A stretch of DNA of 64,000 bases from Haberlea rhodopensis. Taxonomy: Eukaryota; Streptophyta; Magnoliopsida; Lamiales; Gesneriaceae. The translations under genes were made by a program, and so were the position numbers. The DNA lies in NCBI GenBank assembly GCA_907163345.1, contig CAJQUN010001201.1, forward strand, positions 1-64,000. Reading direction: 5' to 3'. Each line of letters starts with the position of its first letter. Positions within the stretch are counted from its first letter, which is position 1. Shown here piece after piece: positions 33,226 through 45,894 of the stretch. The notes below the pieces were generated by a model. It was not told the DNA's origin. It saw only the letters and a list, made by a program, of their open reading frames with translations, and did no database searches.

Positions 33226-35737
33226 CGTACCCTTCATGTGGATCAACCAAAGTCCATACTTGGTTTGCATACATGGATTCCATCTCAGATTTCATGGCCT
33301 CTTGCCATTTCTCAGAATCATTGCCCATTATAGCTTGTTGATAAGATGACGGCTCATCCTCATCAATAAGTAGTAAGTCACCTTGTTGAGTCACAAGAAA
33401 TCCATATCTCTGTGTCTCCCGGTGTTCTCTTACAGACCTACGCTGGGCTTGTGTCTCTTGAGCAGGTGCTTCTTCCACAACAGCTTGCGGTGCCTGCTCT
33501 GTTTCCATCTCAATATCAGGTTCAGTGTTTTCTTGTGGTTGAACTTCACTAAGTTCTATCTTTCTCCCACTAGTTTTTCTAGAAATAAATTCTCTTTCAA
33601 GAAATACACCAGTCCGAGCAACAACTACTTTGTTCTCGGTGGGATAATAGAAATAGTATCCTTTTGTTTCCTTAGGATACCCCACAAATAAACACTTATC
33701 AGATTTGGGTCCAAGTTTGTTAGTGGCTTGACGTCTAACGAAAGCCTCACAACCCCAAATCTTCATAAACGACATACTAGGACGCTTCCCAGTCCATATC
33801 TCATATGGTGTCTTTTCCACTGATTTAGATGGAACACGGTTCAGTAAGAAAATCGCTGTTTCTAGAGCGTGTCCCCAAAACGATATCGGAAGATCTGCAT
33901 GACTCATCATTGATCTAACCATGTCCAACAAGGTTCGATTTCTCCTCTCGGATACACCATTCCATTGTGGAGTATACGGAGGAGTGAGTTGTGGGACTAT
34001 CCCACACTCCTTTAGATAGTCATGAAACTCTTGGCTTAGGTATTCACCTCCTCGATCTGATCGAAGGATTTTGATACTTTTGCCAAGTGGGTTTTGTACT
34101 TCATTCTTGAAATCTTTGAACTTTTCAAAGGTTTCATGCTTATGCTTCATTAGGTACACATACCCATATCTACTGAGGTCATCAGTAAATGTAACGAAGT
34201 ATTGAAAACCACCTCTAGCTTGTGTACTTATTGGTCCACATACATCACTATGTATTAGTCCCAATAAAACATTTGCCCTTTCAACATGTCCCTTGAAAGG
34301 GGCTTTAGTCATCTTGCCCATTAAACAAGATTCGCATGTTTCATATGATTCAAAATCAAATGAATCTAATACTCCATCCTTATGAAGTTTAGATATGCGG
34401 TTCTCGTTTATGTGGCCCAAGCGACAGTGCCAGAGATAAGTCGGATTACAATCATTATTTTTAATCCTTTTAGTATTTATGTTATAGATAGGCATATCAA
34501 GATTTAATAAATAAAGACCATTCACCATTTGTGCACTAGCATAAAACATATCATTTAAATAAATGGAACAACAGTTGTCCTTTATAATAAATGAGAATCC
34601 ATACTTGTCCAAACAAGAAATAGAAATAATGTTTTTAGTAATTGAAGGCAGAAAATAACAATCTTTTAAAATCAACGATAAACCAGAAGGCAAAGATAAA
34701 TGATAATCCCCTATAGCTAATGCAGCAACTCTTGCTCCATTTCCAACTCGGAGATCAACTTCGCCTTTCGCCAACGATCTACTCTTTTTGAGGTCCTGCA
34801 CATTTACACAAATGTGAGATCCACATCCAGTATCTAATACCCATGATGAAGAAGTAGATAAATTGACTTCTATAACAAAAATACCTGAAGCGGAAGTCAC
34901 ACTTCCTTTCTTTAGATCCTCCAGATATACTTTGCAGTTTCTTTTCCAATGGCCGGTCTCATCGCAATGGAAACAGTTCCCTTCCTTTGCTATCCCTCCC
35001 TTTGGTTTCAGTGCATAAGACTTTGGCTTAGATTTAACAAAGACCTTCTTTGCTTTCTTGTTGCCTTTAGCTTTGGCCCTTCCTTTGCCCTTATTCACAA
35101 TAAGAACATTTGTGGCCTTAGTCTTCTTTGTATTTGCTTCATATGTTCTCAACATACCAAGCAATTGAGGTAGAATCTTTTCCATGTCAGTCATATTGTA
35201 ATTTACTACGAATTGACTGAAGCTCTCCGGCAACGATTGCAAGATTACATCGGTGGCCAACTCTTGGTCCAAAGGAAAACCCAGCTTGTCCAGATTCTCA
35301 ATGTACCCAATCATCTTGAGCACATGAGTTCCAACTAGGCTTCCCTCTACCATCCTGCACTGGAACAACGCTTTAGAGACGTCATACCTCTCTTGTCTAG
35401 CTTGTTGTTGGTACAATTGCTTTAAGTGTTCGATCATATCGAACGCCTCCATTTCCTCATGTTGCTTCTGAAGCTCAGAGTTCATGGTGGCAAGCATAAG
35501 GCACCCAACATCAAGTGCGTCACTTTGATGCTTCTTGTAAGCATCTTTTTCGGCTCTTGTAGCCGTTAGGGGAGGTTCCTCAGCGGGCAAGGGTTCCTCT
35601 AGGACATATTGTTTCTTTTCTTGTTTGAGGTCTATCCTCAAGTTCCTATGCCAGTCTAGGAAATTCGTCCCATTTAATTTGTCCTTCTCAAGGACCGATC
35701 GCAGTGATAAAGTGCTAGTAACGTTGTTAGTTGCCAT
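33218..35737 (-). CDS. gag-pol: Gag, protease and integrase of the inserted copia
   Basis: 839 codons from ATG 35737 (MATNNVTSTLSLRSVLEKDK). Gag domain at residues 1-210, a lysine-rich linker, CCHC knuckle C255-C268 (CFHCDETGHWKRNC), protease active site D302 in WVLDTGCGSH, GAG_pre-integrase finger (WHCRLGHINENR, CESCLMGK), and integrase D,D,E (HSDVCGP, RSDRGGEY, VSERRNRT). It ends in the RT N-terminus at an apparent one-base deletion. Apart from that, no stop or frameshift interrupts 3.9 kb, so this is the best-preserved element in the window. Confidence 0.9.
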   Translation of the reverse strand: MATNNVTSTLSLRSVLEKDKLNGTNFLDWHRNLRIDLKQEKKQYVLEEPLPAEEPPLTATRAEKDAYKKHQSDALDVGCLMLATMNSELQKQHEEMEAFDMIEHLKQLYQQQARQERYDVSKALFQCRMVEGSLVGTHVLKMIGYIENLDKLGFPLDQELATDVILQSLPESFSQFVVNYNMTDMEKILPQLLGMLRTYEANTKKTKATNVLIVNKGKGRAKAKGNKKAKKVFVKSKPKSYALKPKGGIAKEGNCFHCDETGHWKRNCKVYLEDLKKGSVTSASGIFVIEVNLSTSSSWVLDTGCGSHICVNVQDLKKSRSLAKGEVDLRVGNGARVAALAIGDYHLSLPSGLSLILKDCYFLPSITKNIISISCLDKYGFSFIIKDNCCSIYLNDMFYASAQMVNGLYLLNLDMPIYNINTKRIKNNDCNPTYLWHCRLGHINENRISKLHKDGVLDSFDFESYETCESCLMGKMTKAPFKGHVERANVLLGLIHSDVCGPISTQARGGFQYFVTFTDDLSRYGYVYLMKHKHETFEKFKDFKNEVQNPLGKSIKILRSDRGGEYLSQEFHDYLKECGIVPQLTPPYTPQWNGVSERRNRTLLDMVRSMMSHADLPISFWGHALETAIFLLNRVPSKSVEKTPYEIWTGKRPSMSFMKIWGCEAFVRRQATNKLGPKSDKCLFVGYPKETKGYYFYYPTENKVVVARTGVFLEREFISRKTSGRKIELSEVQPQENTEPDIEMETEQAPQAVVEEAPAQETQAQRRSVREHRETQRYGFLVTQQGDLLLIDEDEPSSYQQAIMGNDSEKWQEAMKSEMESMYANQVWTLVDPHEGYDP

Positions 35738-37453
35738 GGATATCTACAATATAAATATGCAAAATAAGTTTATGATTTAATCATTTAACATGGTCTTATA
35801 TTAAATGATACTCCCACTATTTTGTTTAAAAAATATCAACCCTCGAAACCTTTAGTGGGCCAAGATCCATATTTCGCCTAATCTTGAGTTAGATTTGGCT
35901 AATCGCCCAAGACTCGGTTATTTAGGTAGACAACACTTTGTCAATTACATCACATATAATTCTTGGATAGTTGGACGAACAACACTTTGTTCAATTCATC
36001 AAATGAATTATAATCTAACCCATGCCTCTAAGTTCCCAATCCGATTGAGATAACTTAGTTAAGTCGTACCCAATTTTAAGTATAACGGATATCACATTTA
36101 TCCTTTCGCGCCTTACTAAGATTGCCACGGTGCTTTGCTTTGGCAAACCCACACATGTACAATCGAAGTTATTGACGAGTACTTTTAATTTTGGAAGGCA
36201 TCTAAAACTTAATATTTTAGAGGGATTTATTGATCTCATGATTAGTTTGATAATTTAAAATATGTCCACTACATATAGTTGTATACATATCTACATATAT
36301 GTGTAATACTATTATCAAACTAAAACATAAGATAAATCATGCATCAACATACATAATTAAACGTGACATGGTTATAGCCCCTACTAACGATTTTCTCAAG
36401 CCAATGAGAAAATCCTAAGAGTCAACCTAAGGTAACTTCACAAGCACCTTCCTTTGGCTCCAATTTGTGAATGGCCTCCTCATCCCGGCACGATGCTCCA
36501 TCTTCATTGATCACCATCAATAAAATAAACTACACTATTTACAAGATATAGAATTCCTCGATTCACATTCGAGGGGAACATAGGGGAGGGATTACATTTA
36601 GAATGAAATAGAGAAGGTACGACTCGCAGGTCGTATTATAAATTACAAACATCCACAAATCCTATCTGATAGGTCAAAGGGCTATAACCACACACCATGC
36701 TCAAACAACACATAAAGCATGCATTAACATTTAATTAATTAAATTCTAAACATTTTAAATTTAATTCTAATTAAAACTGTAAAATAGAATTTTGAAAAAT
36801 ATCGTACGCTCGGGACATCACATGCCACGAACTAAAACGACTAAACCAAGAACCATCATGGTTCGTTTATGGGCCTAGGGTTCGAAACCCTAGCCCATGG
36901 CCGAACCATCAAGCGGCGGCGGCCGAGTCCATGCATGGCTGCTAGGGTTCGAAACCCTAGCCGTCATGAGTTAGCCGTCACGAGCCAATGGGTTCAAAAA
37001 CCCTAATTTTTGCGGCGGCTCGGCCCATGCTCGAGCCAGGGTCCGAACCCTAGCCCTTAAGCGGCGGCTGCTCGGCCATGCACGAGCCAATGGGTTCGAA
37101 ACCCTAGCAACATGTGGCGGCCGTGAGCCATGATGACTAGGGTTCGAAACCCTAGCCCTTTGGTGGGTCGGCCGTGAGCCATGGTGACTAGGGTTCGAAA
37201 CCCTAGCCCTTCGGTGGCTGCGGCCGTGAGCCATGCATGAGCTAACACCTCGATTTTACGCTTTCGTGTATCGTATACAATTATTCGCCAATTATATCAA
37301 ATATAATTATACGATGATTTTCACAAACTCAATTTAATCATATCATATATGATTATATACAATTTTAAATAGCATGCAATATTAATTCTAATATGATTAA
37401 ACTATTTAACCACATAAATCCGATATGAGCCTTGTACACGGCTCTGATACCAC
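35738..37453 (-). other. Untranslated leader of the inserted copia
   Basis: 1.7 kb between the 5' LTR and gag. The primer site (TGGTATCAGAGC on the minus strand) is at 37441-37452. No convincing ORF. It holds seven copies of a near-palindromic 17-mer at 36877-37206. Confidence 0.7.
36877..37206. repeat. Seven copies of AGGGTTCGAAACCCTAG in the copia leader
   Basis: Copies start near 36877, 36944, 36990, 37038, 37092, 37139 and 37190; the third and fourth are altered. Each is almost its own reverse complement, so strong hairpins can form. Spacers share GCGGC/GTGAGCCATG phrases, giving an irregular tandem array with 46-67-bp spacing. Confidence 0.85.
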
Positions 37454-38942
37454 TGTAAGTAATCCAAGAGCATACAACGCAGCGGAATAAAATTTTATGG
37501 ATTACTAACCAGCAGATCTATACATAGGGATTCATATCGGATAAAGGATAATAAGAATCTCACCCTTGTAGCGTGTTTGAGCAGATTCCACGGAGCACCA
37601 CGTCTAACGATCCCGAGTCACGAGCAACACCTCCTTGGTCTTGCCTCAACGGTATCCACACGATTAAACGAACAAGGGATGTTCAAGAACAAGTTGCTAG
37701 GCTTATTCTTGAACCAAAACTAAACTCTCGGTTCAAAACCGATCAACGACGGCCAATCAAAATGACCAAGCACCACACGACGGCGGCGGCGGCGTTGGCT
37801 TTTGAATTCGGCGGCCGAGAGTGAGTTAGGTTTAGGTTTTTGATGATTGTGATATCAAGGAATGAATAATCTAATTAATCACCTTGTTATCATTATAAAC
37901 AATTTAATTAAAGGCTTTCATAAAGCCTCATGGGCTCAAACCCATGATTTAATTAAATCCTCATAATTATTTAATTAAGACTCTTCTTAATTAATTAATT
38001 CATCCAATGAATTTAATTCCCTTTATCGATTTAATCTTTTGTGCGACCCGATAGGATCTTGTAATGTTTGCAGTGACATAAAATCTCATTTTACGTTACA
38101 AGCAAGGAGCGGTGTCTAGCAACACATCGAGGCTACCCAAATTACAAGAATGTCAATGACTCGACATAACCTTTAGAACTTGTGATAATATTAACCATGT
38201 AACTTAATCCCTTTGTCCTTTGTGTTTAGATTGAACACGAGTCATGGAATAGTCATACTCGTATATTCAATCTCTATTTCTTGATCCCCAAGTAGAACTA
38301 GAATAAACGAATAAGCTCGATATCTCATATCGACTCATTCGAGCATGGCCATGCATTTTAGTTCTCACTTGATCAAGGGCCAAACACATCTCCTGTTATA
38401 TAGGAGGGACAAATCCTATCTCGATCAGTCAACATCGCTCTACATAATTCGTAGTGTATCCAATAGTCGCCTTTATAGATTACCCTGTTACGGGTAACGT
38501 TTGACGATATCAAGATACATAACTCCTTATGTTGGGATCTCTGATGATCACAAGTCGTAAGGATTACATACATTATTATCACTATGAGAATTGCATATGA
38601 CGATCATATAACTATCCATGTTGCATTCTCATGGTGGGTCTGTCCAGTACATCGTTCTCTAACATGTACCCATATGTTGATTTGATATCTCATATCAATG
38701 AACAATTCATCGATCAACACATATTAGTCTCTACGTATTATCATTATCCCTTTCATGATAATACTTGACTAGGGACATCTTTAAGAATAATACAATATTA
38801 TTCTAAGGACATGAACATATATATTAATTCACATTGCACAGTTAAAAGAATAATATATAATAATGAATTGCCATTCATAAAATCATAAACATTGTATGTC
38901 AAAACAATCATCTAATGATTTGTCTTAGGGCATATCCCAACA
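37454..38942 (-). repeat. 5' LTR of the inserted copia
   Basis: 1489 bp, same ends as 30272-31760. Followed by the target duplication TAAAG and then the rest of body A. Confidence 0.93.
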
Positions 38943-38947
38943 TAAAG

Positions 38948-40501
38948 TTGCACAAGACATCAAGTTATTGCACAAAGCAGGAACATGTCTAACATCTTTC
39001 AAAGTCACAGAATAACCAGATTCAAATTTCAGACAAATATTACCAATACCAGAAACTTTACACAATTTCTCATTGGCCATAGAATCAGAAGCATGCTCAA
39101 TTTCTCTGTAGCTAGAAAACAAATTTTTAAGTGGTGTCATGTGATAAGTGCAACCTGAATCAATAAGCCATTCATTTTCACACACAGGTAATGAAAGCAC
39201 AGAGTTCACAGAGTCACATAATTCAGTCAACCTAAAAATATCCCCCATGTTTTCCCCAGAGGTAGAAGCATTGTTCGCTTGTTCATTTGTCTGATTTCCA
39301 TTTTTATTCTGATTCTTCTTTTTAGGGCAATCTTTTATGAAATGATTTGGGTCCCCACAATTGTAACATTTCTTCTTACTAGGCCTAGATTTCGATCTAG
39401 CCTTACTCTTTCCTCTTTTATCACCTTTTTTATATTGGTTATTGTTATTATGCCTATGTTGTGATCTACCACGAACGTGCATAACTTCACAAGAGGATTG
39501 TATATTACATTTGTTAACTTTTAGATCTAATTCCTTGCTTTTTAGGCCGTTCATTACAGTATCCAATGTAATAGAATCTCTACCGTACTTAATGCCGGAT
39601 TTACATCACTATAATTTTCAGGAATGGCATTTAAAAGAACAATAGGTGAATAGTCGTCAATGTTCTTATCTCCTGTCAATTTAATATCTTGAATTAACTT
39701 AGTAAACACATCCAAATTTTCATCTACGTCTTTGTTCAAGTCTAGCTTGAATCTGAAAAATTTTTCTAACAAAAAAGTTTACTAGGCAAAGATTTTTCAG
39801 TAAACATTTCTTCCAATTTACCCAAAGATCTTTTGCAGATGGTAGTTTACCACATTTCCTGAGCACAGAGTCAGATAAGTTCAAGATAATAGAAGAGTAA
39901 GCATATTCGTCATCTTCAAGTTTCTTAGCAGATGTAATGTTTTCAGCCCAATTACCGTCAATAGCTTTAAATACTTTTTGCTGTATTAAGATTCCTTTCA
40001 TCTTTTGTTGCCATATCGAAAAATCAGATTTTCCATTAAAGGGTTCAAGGTTATATCCAGAAATTGAAGCCATTACACATACGCAAGGAGGCACACACAA
40101 TTTCAACAACCAGTCAGCAGAAGCAAGGACCACAAGGCACAAACACAATATGAAAGAATCAATCAAGCTAAGGGGAGGAAAAATCGCTATCACCCACAAG
40201 ATCACAATACACTCAACGGTGTACGAGCATGGGGTTTCAGATAGAGATTTTCCTACGGGTAAGGGACACAATTACTTAGAAACAACGTAGTAAAAAAGAT
40301 TACGGGTCAAGATAATCACTTACTACCCAGAGACAAAGCTCTGGAGTGACGAAACCACACTGCCCGAAGTACCGAGGCACTGCCCGAGATCTGCCCGAGA
40401 TTCCAGCCGCTGCCCGAGCACTCCAGCCGCTGCCCGAACACTTCTGCTGCTGCCCGAAGCCCACCGAGCACTCTACCAGGCACGAAACGATCTGATACCA
40501 C
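38948..40501 (-). pseudogene. gag: Body A, proximal part: Gag and protease
   Basis: Gag should start at ATG 40073 (MASISGYNLEPFNGKSDF), with an upstream extension in frame. The Gag frame breaks near 39770-39830 and again near 39597. The stretch 39566-38925 is open and carries the zinc knuckle CYNCGDPNHFIKDC and protease site NEWLIDSGCTYHMTP, continuous with no stop between them. The primer site at 40490-40501 reads TGGTATCAGATC on the minus strand, one base off the usual ...GAGC. The leader at 40370-40480 has repeated CTGCCCGA. Confidence 0.82.
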
Positions 40502-41136
40502 TGTAAGGTGTTCGTTCCGCTTTGAACGTCGATTGTTAACCTGCAATTACAACAAGAGAACAATCCACAGTATACAATTCACAAAGAACTATATAAATCA
40601 AATATCAAACAAGAGTAAGAGAATTGGGCTCAGGTCGAGCAGGGTTTCCTTTTACACGTCGTCACCGGGGAACCAAGGTATCGTAGCCAAAAGGTGGGAG
40701 ACACACACTGCCAGAACAGACTCACGGCCACACACAGTGAGCTCCACCAGAAATCTTACCACAAAGGTCAAGACTCACGGCAGCCACCACCACTCTCACG
40801 TAGAAAGCTCACGGCCAACCACCACGATACACACACACAGCGCACACAGCACCACGGCTACACCACAGGAACAGGGACGGAAAAAGGGGGAAACACTCAA
40901 GAGATTATCGGTTTTCAGGCTTTCCTCATCATGGAACAAATCCATGATTAATAGCAACAAGGAAGACGAAGGGAATAGAGCAAGTCCCAAGAATCTGGTG
41001 CAAGCCGAGGAGACACAAGAATGTTCTGGAATGGGGTAAGTGAACAGGCAGTGGCTGGAATGGGTAGTAAAGCAAAGGGCTTGGGAATAAAATAAGAAGG
41101 CCAAAGCCCAAATAGGTAATGGGCCAAAACCCAACA
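40502..41136 (-). repeat. LTR 2 of the tandem array (shared)
   Basis: 635 bp. On the plus strand, body A's primer site lies to its left and body C's polypurine tract to its right, so it serves as 5' LTR for A and 3' LTR for C. No target duplication flanks it. Confidence 0.92.
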
Positions 41137-41199
41137 AATCTCCACCTTGGCACAATACCGGTTCCACCTCAACGTAAGGAAAACCCTATAGATGACTCA

Positions 41200-44100
41200 T
41201 CAGCGCCCAAGGGGTCCCCACAACACACACAGTATTGTGTGGACCAAATTCTTGTCATAGCACAAAGCACAGACAAAGAACACAGACAATAACCAACACA
41301 AAGAGGTTAAAGTCAATAACCGGGGTAACAATTCTATAACACGCACACAGCAGTTATATACCACCAACATAGTTAGCAACACTAATAAATCACCTGTATC
41401 AAAATTCAAAATTTTTAGACATGATTGCAATTTAGAAATAGGTAAACACTTAGTTCCCATATCAGCAGGATTATATTCAGAAGGAATCTTTTCAAGATTA
41501 ACTAACCCTTTAGCCACTACATCCCTAATGTAATGAAATCTAACATCAATATGCTTAGTGCGATCATGAAAAACAGGATTCTTACACAATTGAATGCCGG
41601 ACTGAGAATCAGAAAATATCTCTACCTTACCTTCGAGCAAGCTAAGTTCAGAGATCAAACCTTTCAGCCAAACAGCTTCCTTCAAAGCTTCTGTTACATC
41701 AACATATTCTGATTCCGTTGTCGACAAGGCAACGATATGCTGCAGCTGCGATTTCCAACTTATACATGCTCCACACAAAGTAAAAACATATGAAGTAGTA
41801 GATTTTCTATTGTCCTTATCATTAGCATAATTAGAATCAACATAACCATTCAACTTAACACCATCAGCATATTTAGAAAAACATAAGCCATAATGCATAG
41901 AGTTTTTCAAATATCGCAACAACCATTTAACAGCATTCCAATGTACCACACCAGGATTAGACATATATCTACTTAAGCAGCTAACAGCATAAGCAATGTC
42001 AGGTCTAGTGCTAACCATCAAATACATTATAGAACCAATTGCATTTGAATACGGTACATTTTTCATGGCATCAAAGTCAACATCAGTTTTGGGACTTTGA
42101 TCTTTACTTAGCACAAAATGAGCAGCTAAGGGCACGTTAACAGGTTTTGCATCAAACATGGAAAATTTCTTTAAAATTTTCTCTACATAAGAAGTTTGCT
42201 TTAACCAGAGAGTAGATTCCTTTCTATCTCTAACAATGTCCATGCCTAGGATTCTACTAGCATCACCTAAGAACTTCATATCAAATTTATCACTTAAACA
42301 GTTCTTAATATGCTCAATGGATTTCAGACAAGGACTAGCAATCAACATGTCATCCACATAAATCAACAAGAAAACAGGCACTGGCATTTTATCCTTAAAA
42401 TACAAGCAATGATCAAAAGTGCTTCTTTTAAATTTTAAGGTAAGCATACATTCATCAAACTTCTTATTCCATTGCCTAGGTGACTGCTTTAGGCCATACA
42501 AAGATTTATTAAGCAAACAAACACGATTAGGGTTCTTTGAGTCAACAAAACCATCAGGTTGTTTCATGTAAATCTTATCCATCTAAGTCACCATGCAAAA
42601 AAGCGGTTTTAACATCAATCTGTTTAAGTTCCCAATTAAAGTGAGCAACAAGTGATAATAAAATTCTCACAGTAGTAAACTTAACAACAGGAGCAAAGAT
42701 TTCAGTATAGTCAATACCCTCTCTTTGAGTAAAACCTTTTGCAACTAGCCTAGCTTTATATCTAACAGAATCAGCTTCATTCTTTACCTTAAATAACCAT
42801 TTGCAATCTACCAAAGAGCAATTAACAGGTTTAGGTACAAGAGTCCATGTATGATTCACAACTAAAGAATGCATTTCATCTTTCATGGCACTAAGCCAAT
42901 ACATAGCATTTTTAGATTTCAAAGCTTCATTATAGGTCTTAGGCTCACAATTATCAATAGACTCAAACATATTGAAAACATGTGATGTGAGGTGAAAATC
43001 ATTAAACCTAGCAGGTTGTTTCACATTTCTTTTAACCCTATCCCGAGTCAACATATAATCATGCAGATCTTCATGTTCATTAGCAACCAATTCATTATGC
43101 ACATGTTCTTCAACATTTTCATGCAAATCAGGTTCATTAACAGGCAAGTTCTCATTATTCATATTAGGGAGCACATCGTTTTCAATAACAGGGGTAACAA
43201 TAGGCAAAGACTCCACCTTGCTCGGTGTAGTCTCAGACTCACAGTCAGATTCAGGCAAAGACTCAGACTCACAGTCAGATTCATGCAAAGATGGAAGCAA
43301 GCAAGGCATTTCAGATTCATTAAAAATGACATCCCTACTTATAATAGTTTTGAAACCAGGTTCACATCTTAACCAAAGCCTATATCCTTTTACACCCTCA
43401 GGTAACCAAGAAAGACGCACTTAACTGACCTAGGTTCAAGTTTGTCTCCTTTCCTATGCACAAAAGCAGAACAACCAAACACTTTAAGATTTGAAAAATC
43501 TAATTTCTTACCAGAAAAAACACTTTCGGGACACTTACCATCCAAAGGTACGGAAGGGGATCTATTTATCAAATAAGAAGCTGTCACGACAGCTTCGCCC
43601 CAGAACTTCTTTGAGAGTCCAGAAGATGCAAGCATACTTCTAACTCTCTCGAGTAAAGTTCTGTTCATCCTCTCAGCAACACCATTCTGCTGGGGAGTAT
43701 AGGGCACAGTCTTGTGTCTCAGAATCCCAGATTCACTGCACAAGTCATCAAACAAGATATTGCAGAATTCCATTCCATTATCTGTCCTAAGTCGTTTAAT
43801 CCTTTTTCCAGTTTGGTTTTCAATCAAAATCTTCCAGTTTTTAAATTTATCAAAAACATCAGATTTATTCTTCATTAGAAAAATCCACACTTTTCTAGAG
43901 TAATCATCAATGATAGACAAAAAATACCTATTATCACCTTGAGTTGGGACAGGTGAAGGTCCCCAAACATCAGCATGCAGGTATTCAAGTATATCAGAAC
44001 ATTTAGTCACATTGGGGGAATGGGAGATATGAAATTTAACTCTTTGCTGTTTGCCTAAAACACAGGAATCACAAAAAGTCATGCAAGACAATTTATCCCT

Positions 44101-45466
44101 ACCAAAACAACCATCTTTATGTAAAATCTCTAATCCTTTAGAACTCATATGACCTAACCTTTTATGCCATAAATCAGTTAGATCATCTGACAGAGAATTA
44201 GCACAGATTTTATCACAGACTGTTTTGCAAACATACAAATTCCTCCTTTTCTCAGCCTTAAAAGCTACCAAAGACCCCGCATAATTTTCATGCAACCATT
44301 TCCCCATTTACCCTCATAACCATCAGACTCTAAAGTTGCACAAGACATCAAGTTATTGCACAAAGCAGGAACATGTCTAACATCTTTCAAAGTCACAGAA
44401 TAACCAGATTCAAATTTCAGACAAATATTACCAATACCAGAAACTTTACACAATTTCTCATTGGCCATAGAAACAGAAGCATGCTCAATTTCTCTGTAGC
44501 TAGAAAACAAATTTTTAAGTGGTGTCATGTGATAAGTGCAACCTGAATCAATAAGCCATTCATTTTCACACACAGGTAATGAAAGCACAGAGTTCACAGA
44601 GTCACATAATTCAGTCACAATAAAAATATCCCCATGTTTTCCCGAGAGGTAGAAGCATTGTTCGCTTGTTCATTTGTCTGATTTCCATTTTTATTCTGAT
44701 TTTTATTTTTAGGACAATCTTTTATGAAATGATTTGGGTCCCCACAATTGTAACAACATTTCTTCTTACTAGGCCTAGATTTCGATCTAGCCTTACTCTT
44801 TCCTCTTTTATCACATTTTCTATATTGGTTATTGTTATTATGCCTATGTTGTGATCTACCACGAACGTGCATAACTTCACAAGAGGATTGTCTATTACAT
44901 TTGTTAACTTTTAGATCTAATTCCTTGCTTTTTAGGCCGTTCATTACAGTATCCAATGTAATAGAATCTCTACTGTACTTAATGGCGGATTTTACATCAC
45001 TATAATTTTCAGGAATAGCATTTAAAAGAACAATAGGTGAATAGTCGTCAATGTTCTTATCTCCTGTCAATTTAATATCTTGAATTAACTTAGTAAACAC
45101 CTCCAAATTTTCATCTACGTCTTTGTTCAAGTCTAGCTTGAATCTGAAAAATTTTTCTAACAAAAAAAGTTTACTAGGCAAAGATTTTTCAGTAAACATT
45201 TCTTCCAATTTTTCCCAAAGATCTTTTGCAGATGATAGTTTACCACATTTCCTGAGCACAGAGTCAAATAAGTTCAAGATAATAGAAGAGTAAGCATATT
45301 CGTCATCTTCAAGTTTCTTAGCAGATGTAATGTTTTCAGCCCAATTACCGTCAATAGCTTTAAATACTTTTTGCTGTATTAAGATTCCTTTCATCTTTTG
45401 TTGCCATATCGAAAAATCAGATTTTCCATTAAAGGGTTCAAGGTTATATCCAGAAATTGAAGCCAT
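41200..45466 (-). pseudogene. gag-pol: Body C: Gag, protease, integrase, RT, RNase H
   Basis: Gag is open from ATG 45466 (MASISGYNLEPF) to about 44615 with the knuckle CCYNCGDPNHFIKDC. A frame change at the Gag/protease border (near 44630) is absent from body A. Protease 44618-44265, integrase 44307-43390, integrase tail and RT start 43420-42575, RT and RNase H 42582-41200. Breaks: near 44285, a 2-bp loss near 43403, and one near 42585. The RT (IYVDDMLIASP) and RNase H (STTESEYVDVTEALKEAVW) are otherwise complete. A 30-bp tandem duplication near 43240-43290 repeats LPESDCESE. The lesions differ from those of body A. Confidence 0.87.
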
Positions 45467-45894
45467 TACACATACACAAGGAGGCACACACAATTTCAAC
45501 AACCAGTCAGCAGAAGCAAGGGCCACAAGGCACAAACATAATATGAAAGAATCAATCAAGCTAAGGGGAGGAAAAATCGTTATCACCCACAAGATCACAA
45601 TACACTCAACGGTGTACGAGCATGGGGCTTCAGATAGAGATTTTCCTACGGGTAAGGGACACAATTACTTAGAAACAACGTAGTAAAAAAGATTACGGGT
45701 CAAGATAATCACTTACTACCCAGAGACAAAGCTCTGGGGTGACGAAACCACACTGCCTGAAGTACCGAGGCACTGCCCGAGATCTGCCCGAGATTCCAGC
45801 CGCTGCCCGAGCACTCCAGCCGCTGCCCGAACACTTCTGCTGCTGCCCGAAGCCCACCGAGCACTCTACCAGGCACGAAACGCTCTGATACCAC
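45467..45894 (-). other. Leader and primer site of body C
   Basis: Primer site TGGTATCAGAGC on the minus strand at 45882-45893. At 45755-45870 the repeated phrase CTGCCCGA occurs six times. An ORF runs in frame upstream of the Gag ATG with a hydrophobic stretch; I do not take it as the start, because the copia Gag N-terminus is at the internal ATG. Confidence 0.6.

Larger units (their letters stand above)
30272..38942 (-). mobile_element. Young copia element inserted into body A
   Basis: LTRs of exactly 1489 bp each (30272-31760 and 37454-38942) flank gag-pol on the minus strand. TAAAG is duplicated on both sides (30267-30271 and 38943-38947). In body C the same site is uninterrupted (CTCTAAAGTTGCAC), proving the insertion. 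About ten substitutions separate the LTRs by eye (about 0.7 percent), fewer than between the LTRs of the host array, so this is the younger element. Confidence 0.95.

Noticed and set aside
36971..37248. Arginine/serine-rich minus-strand ORFs
   Set aside because: Products of the near-palindromic 17-mer repeats in the copia leader, not genes.
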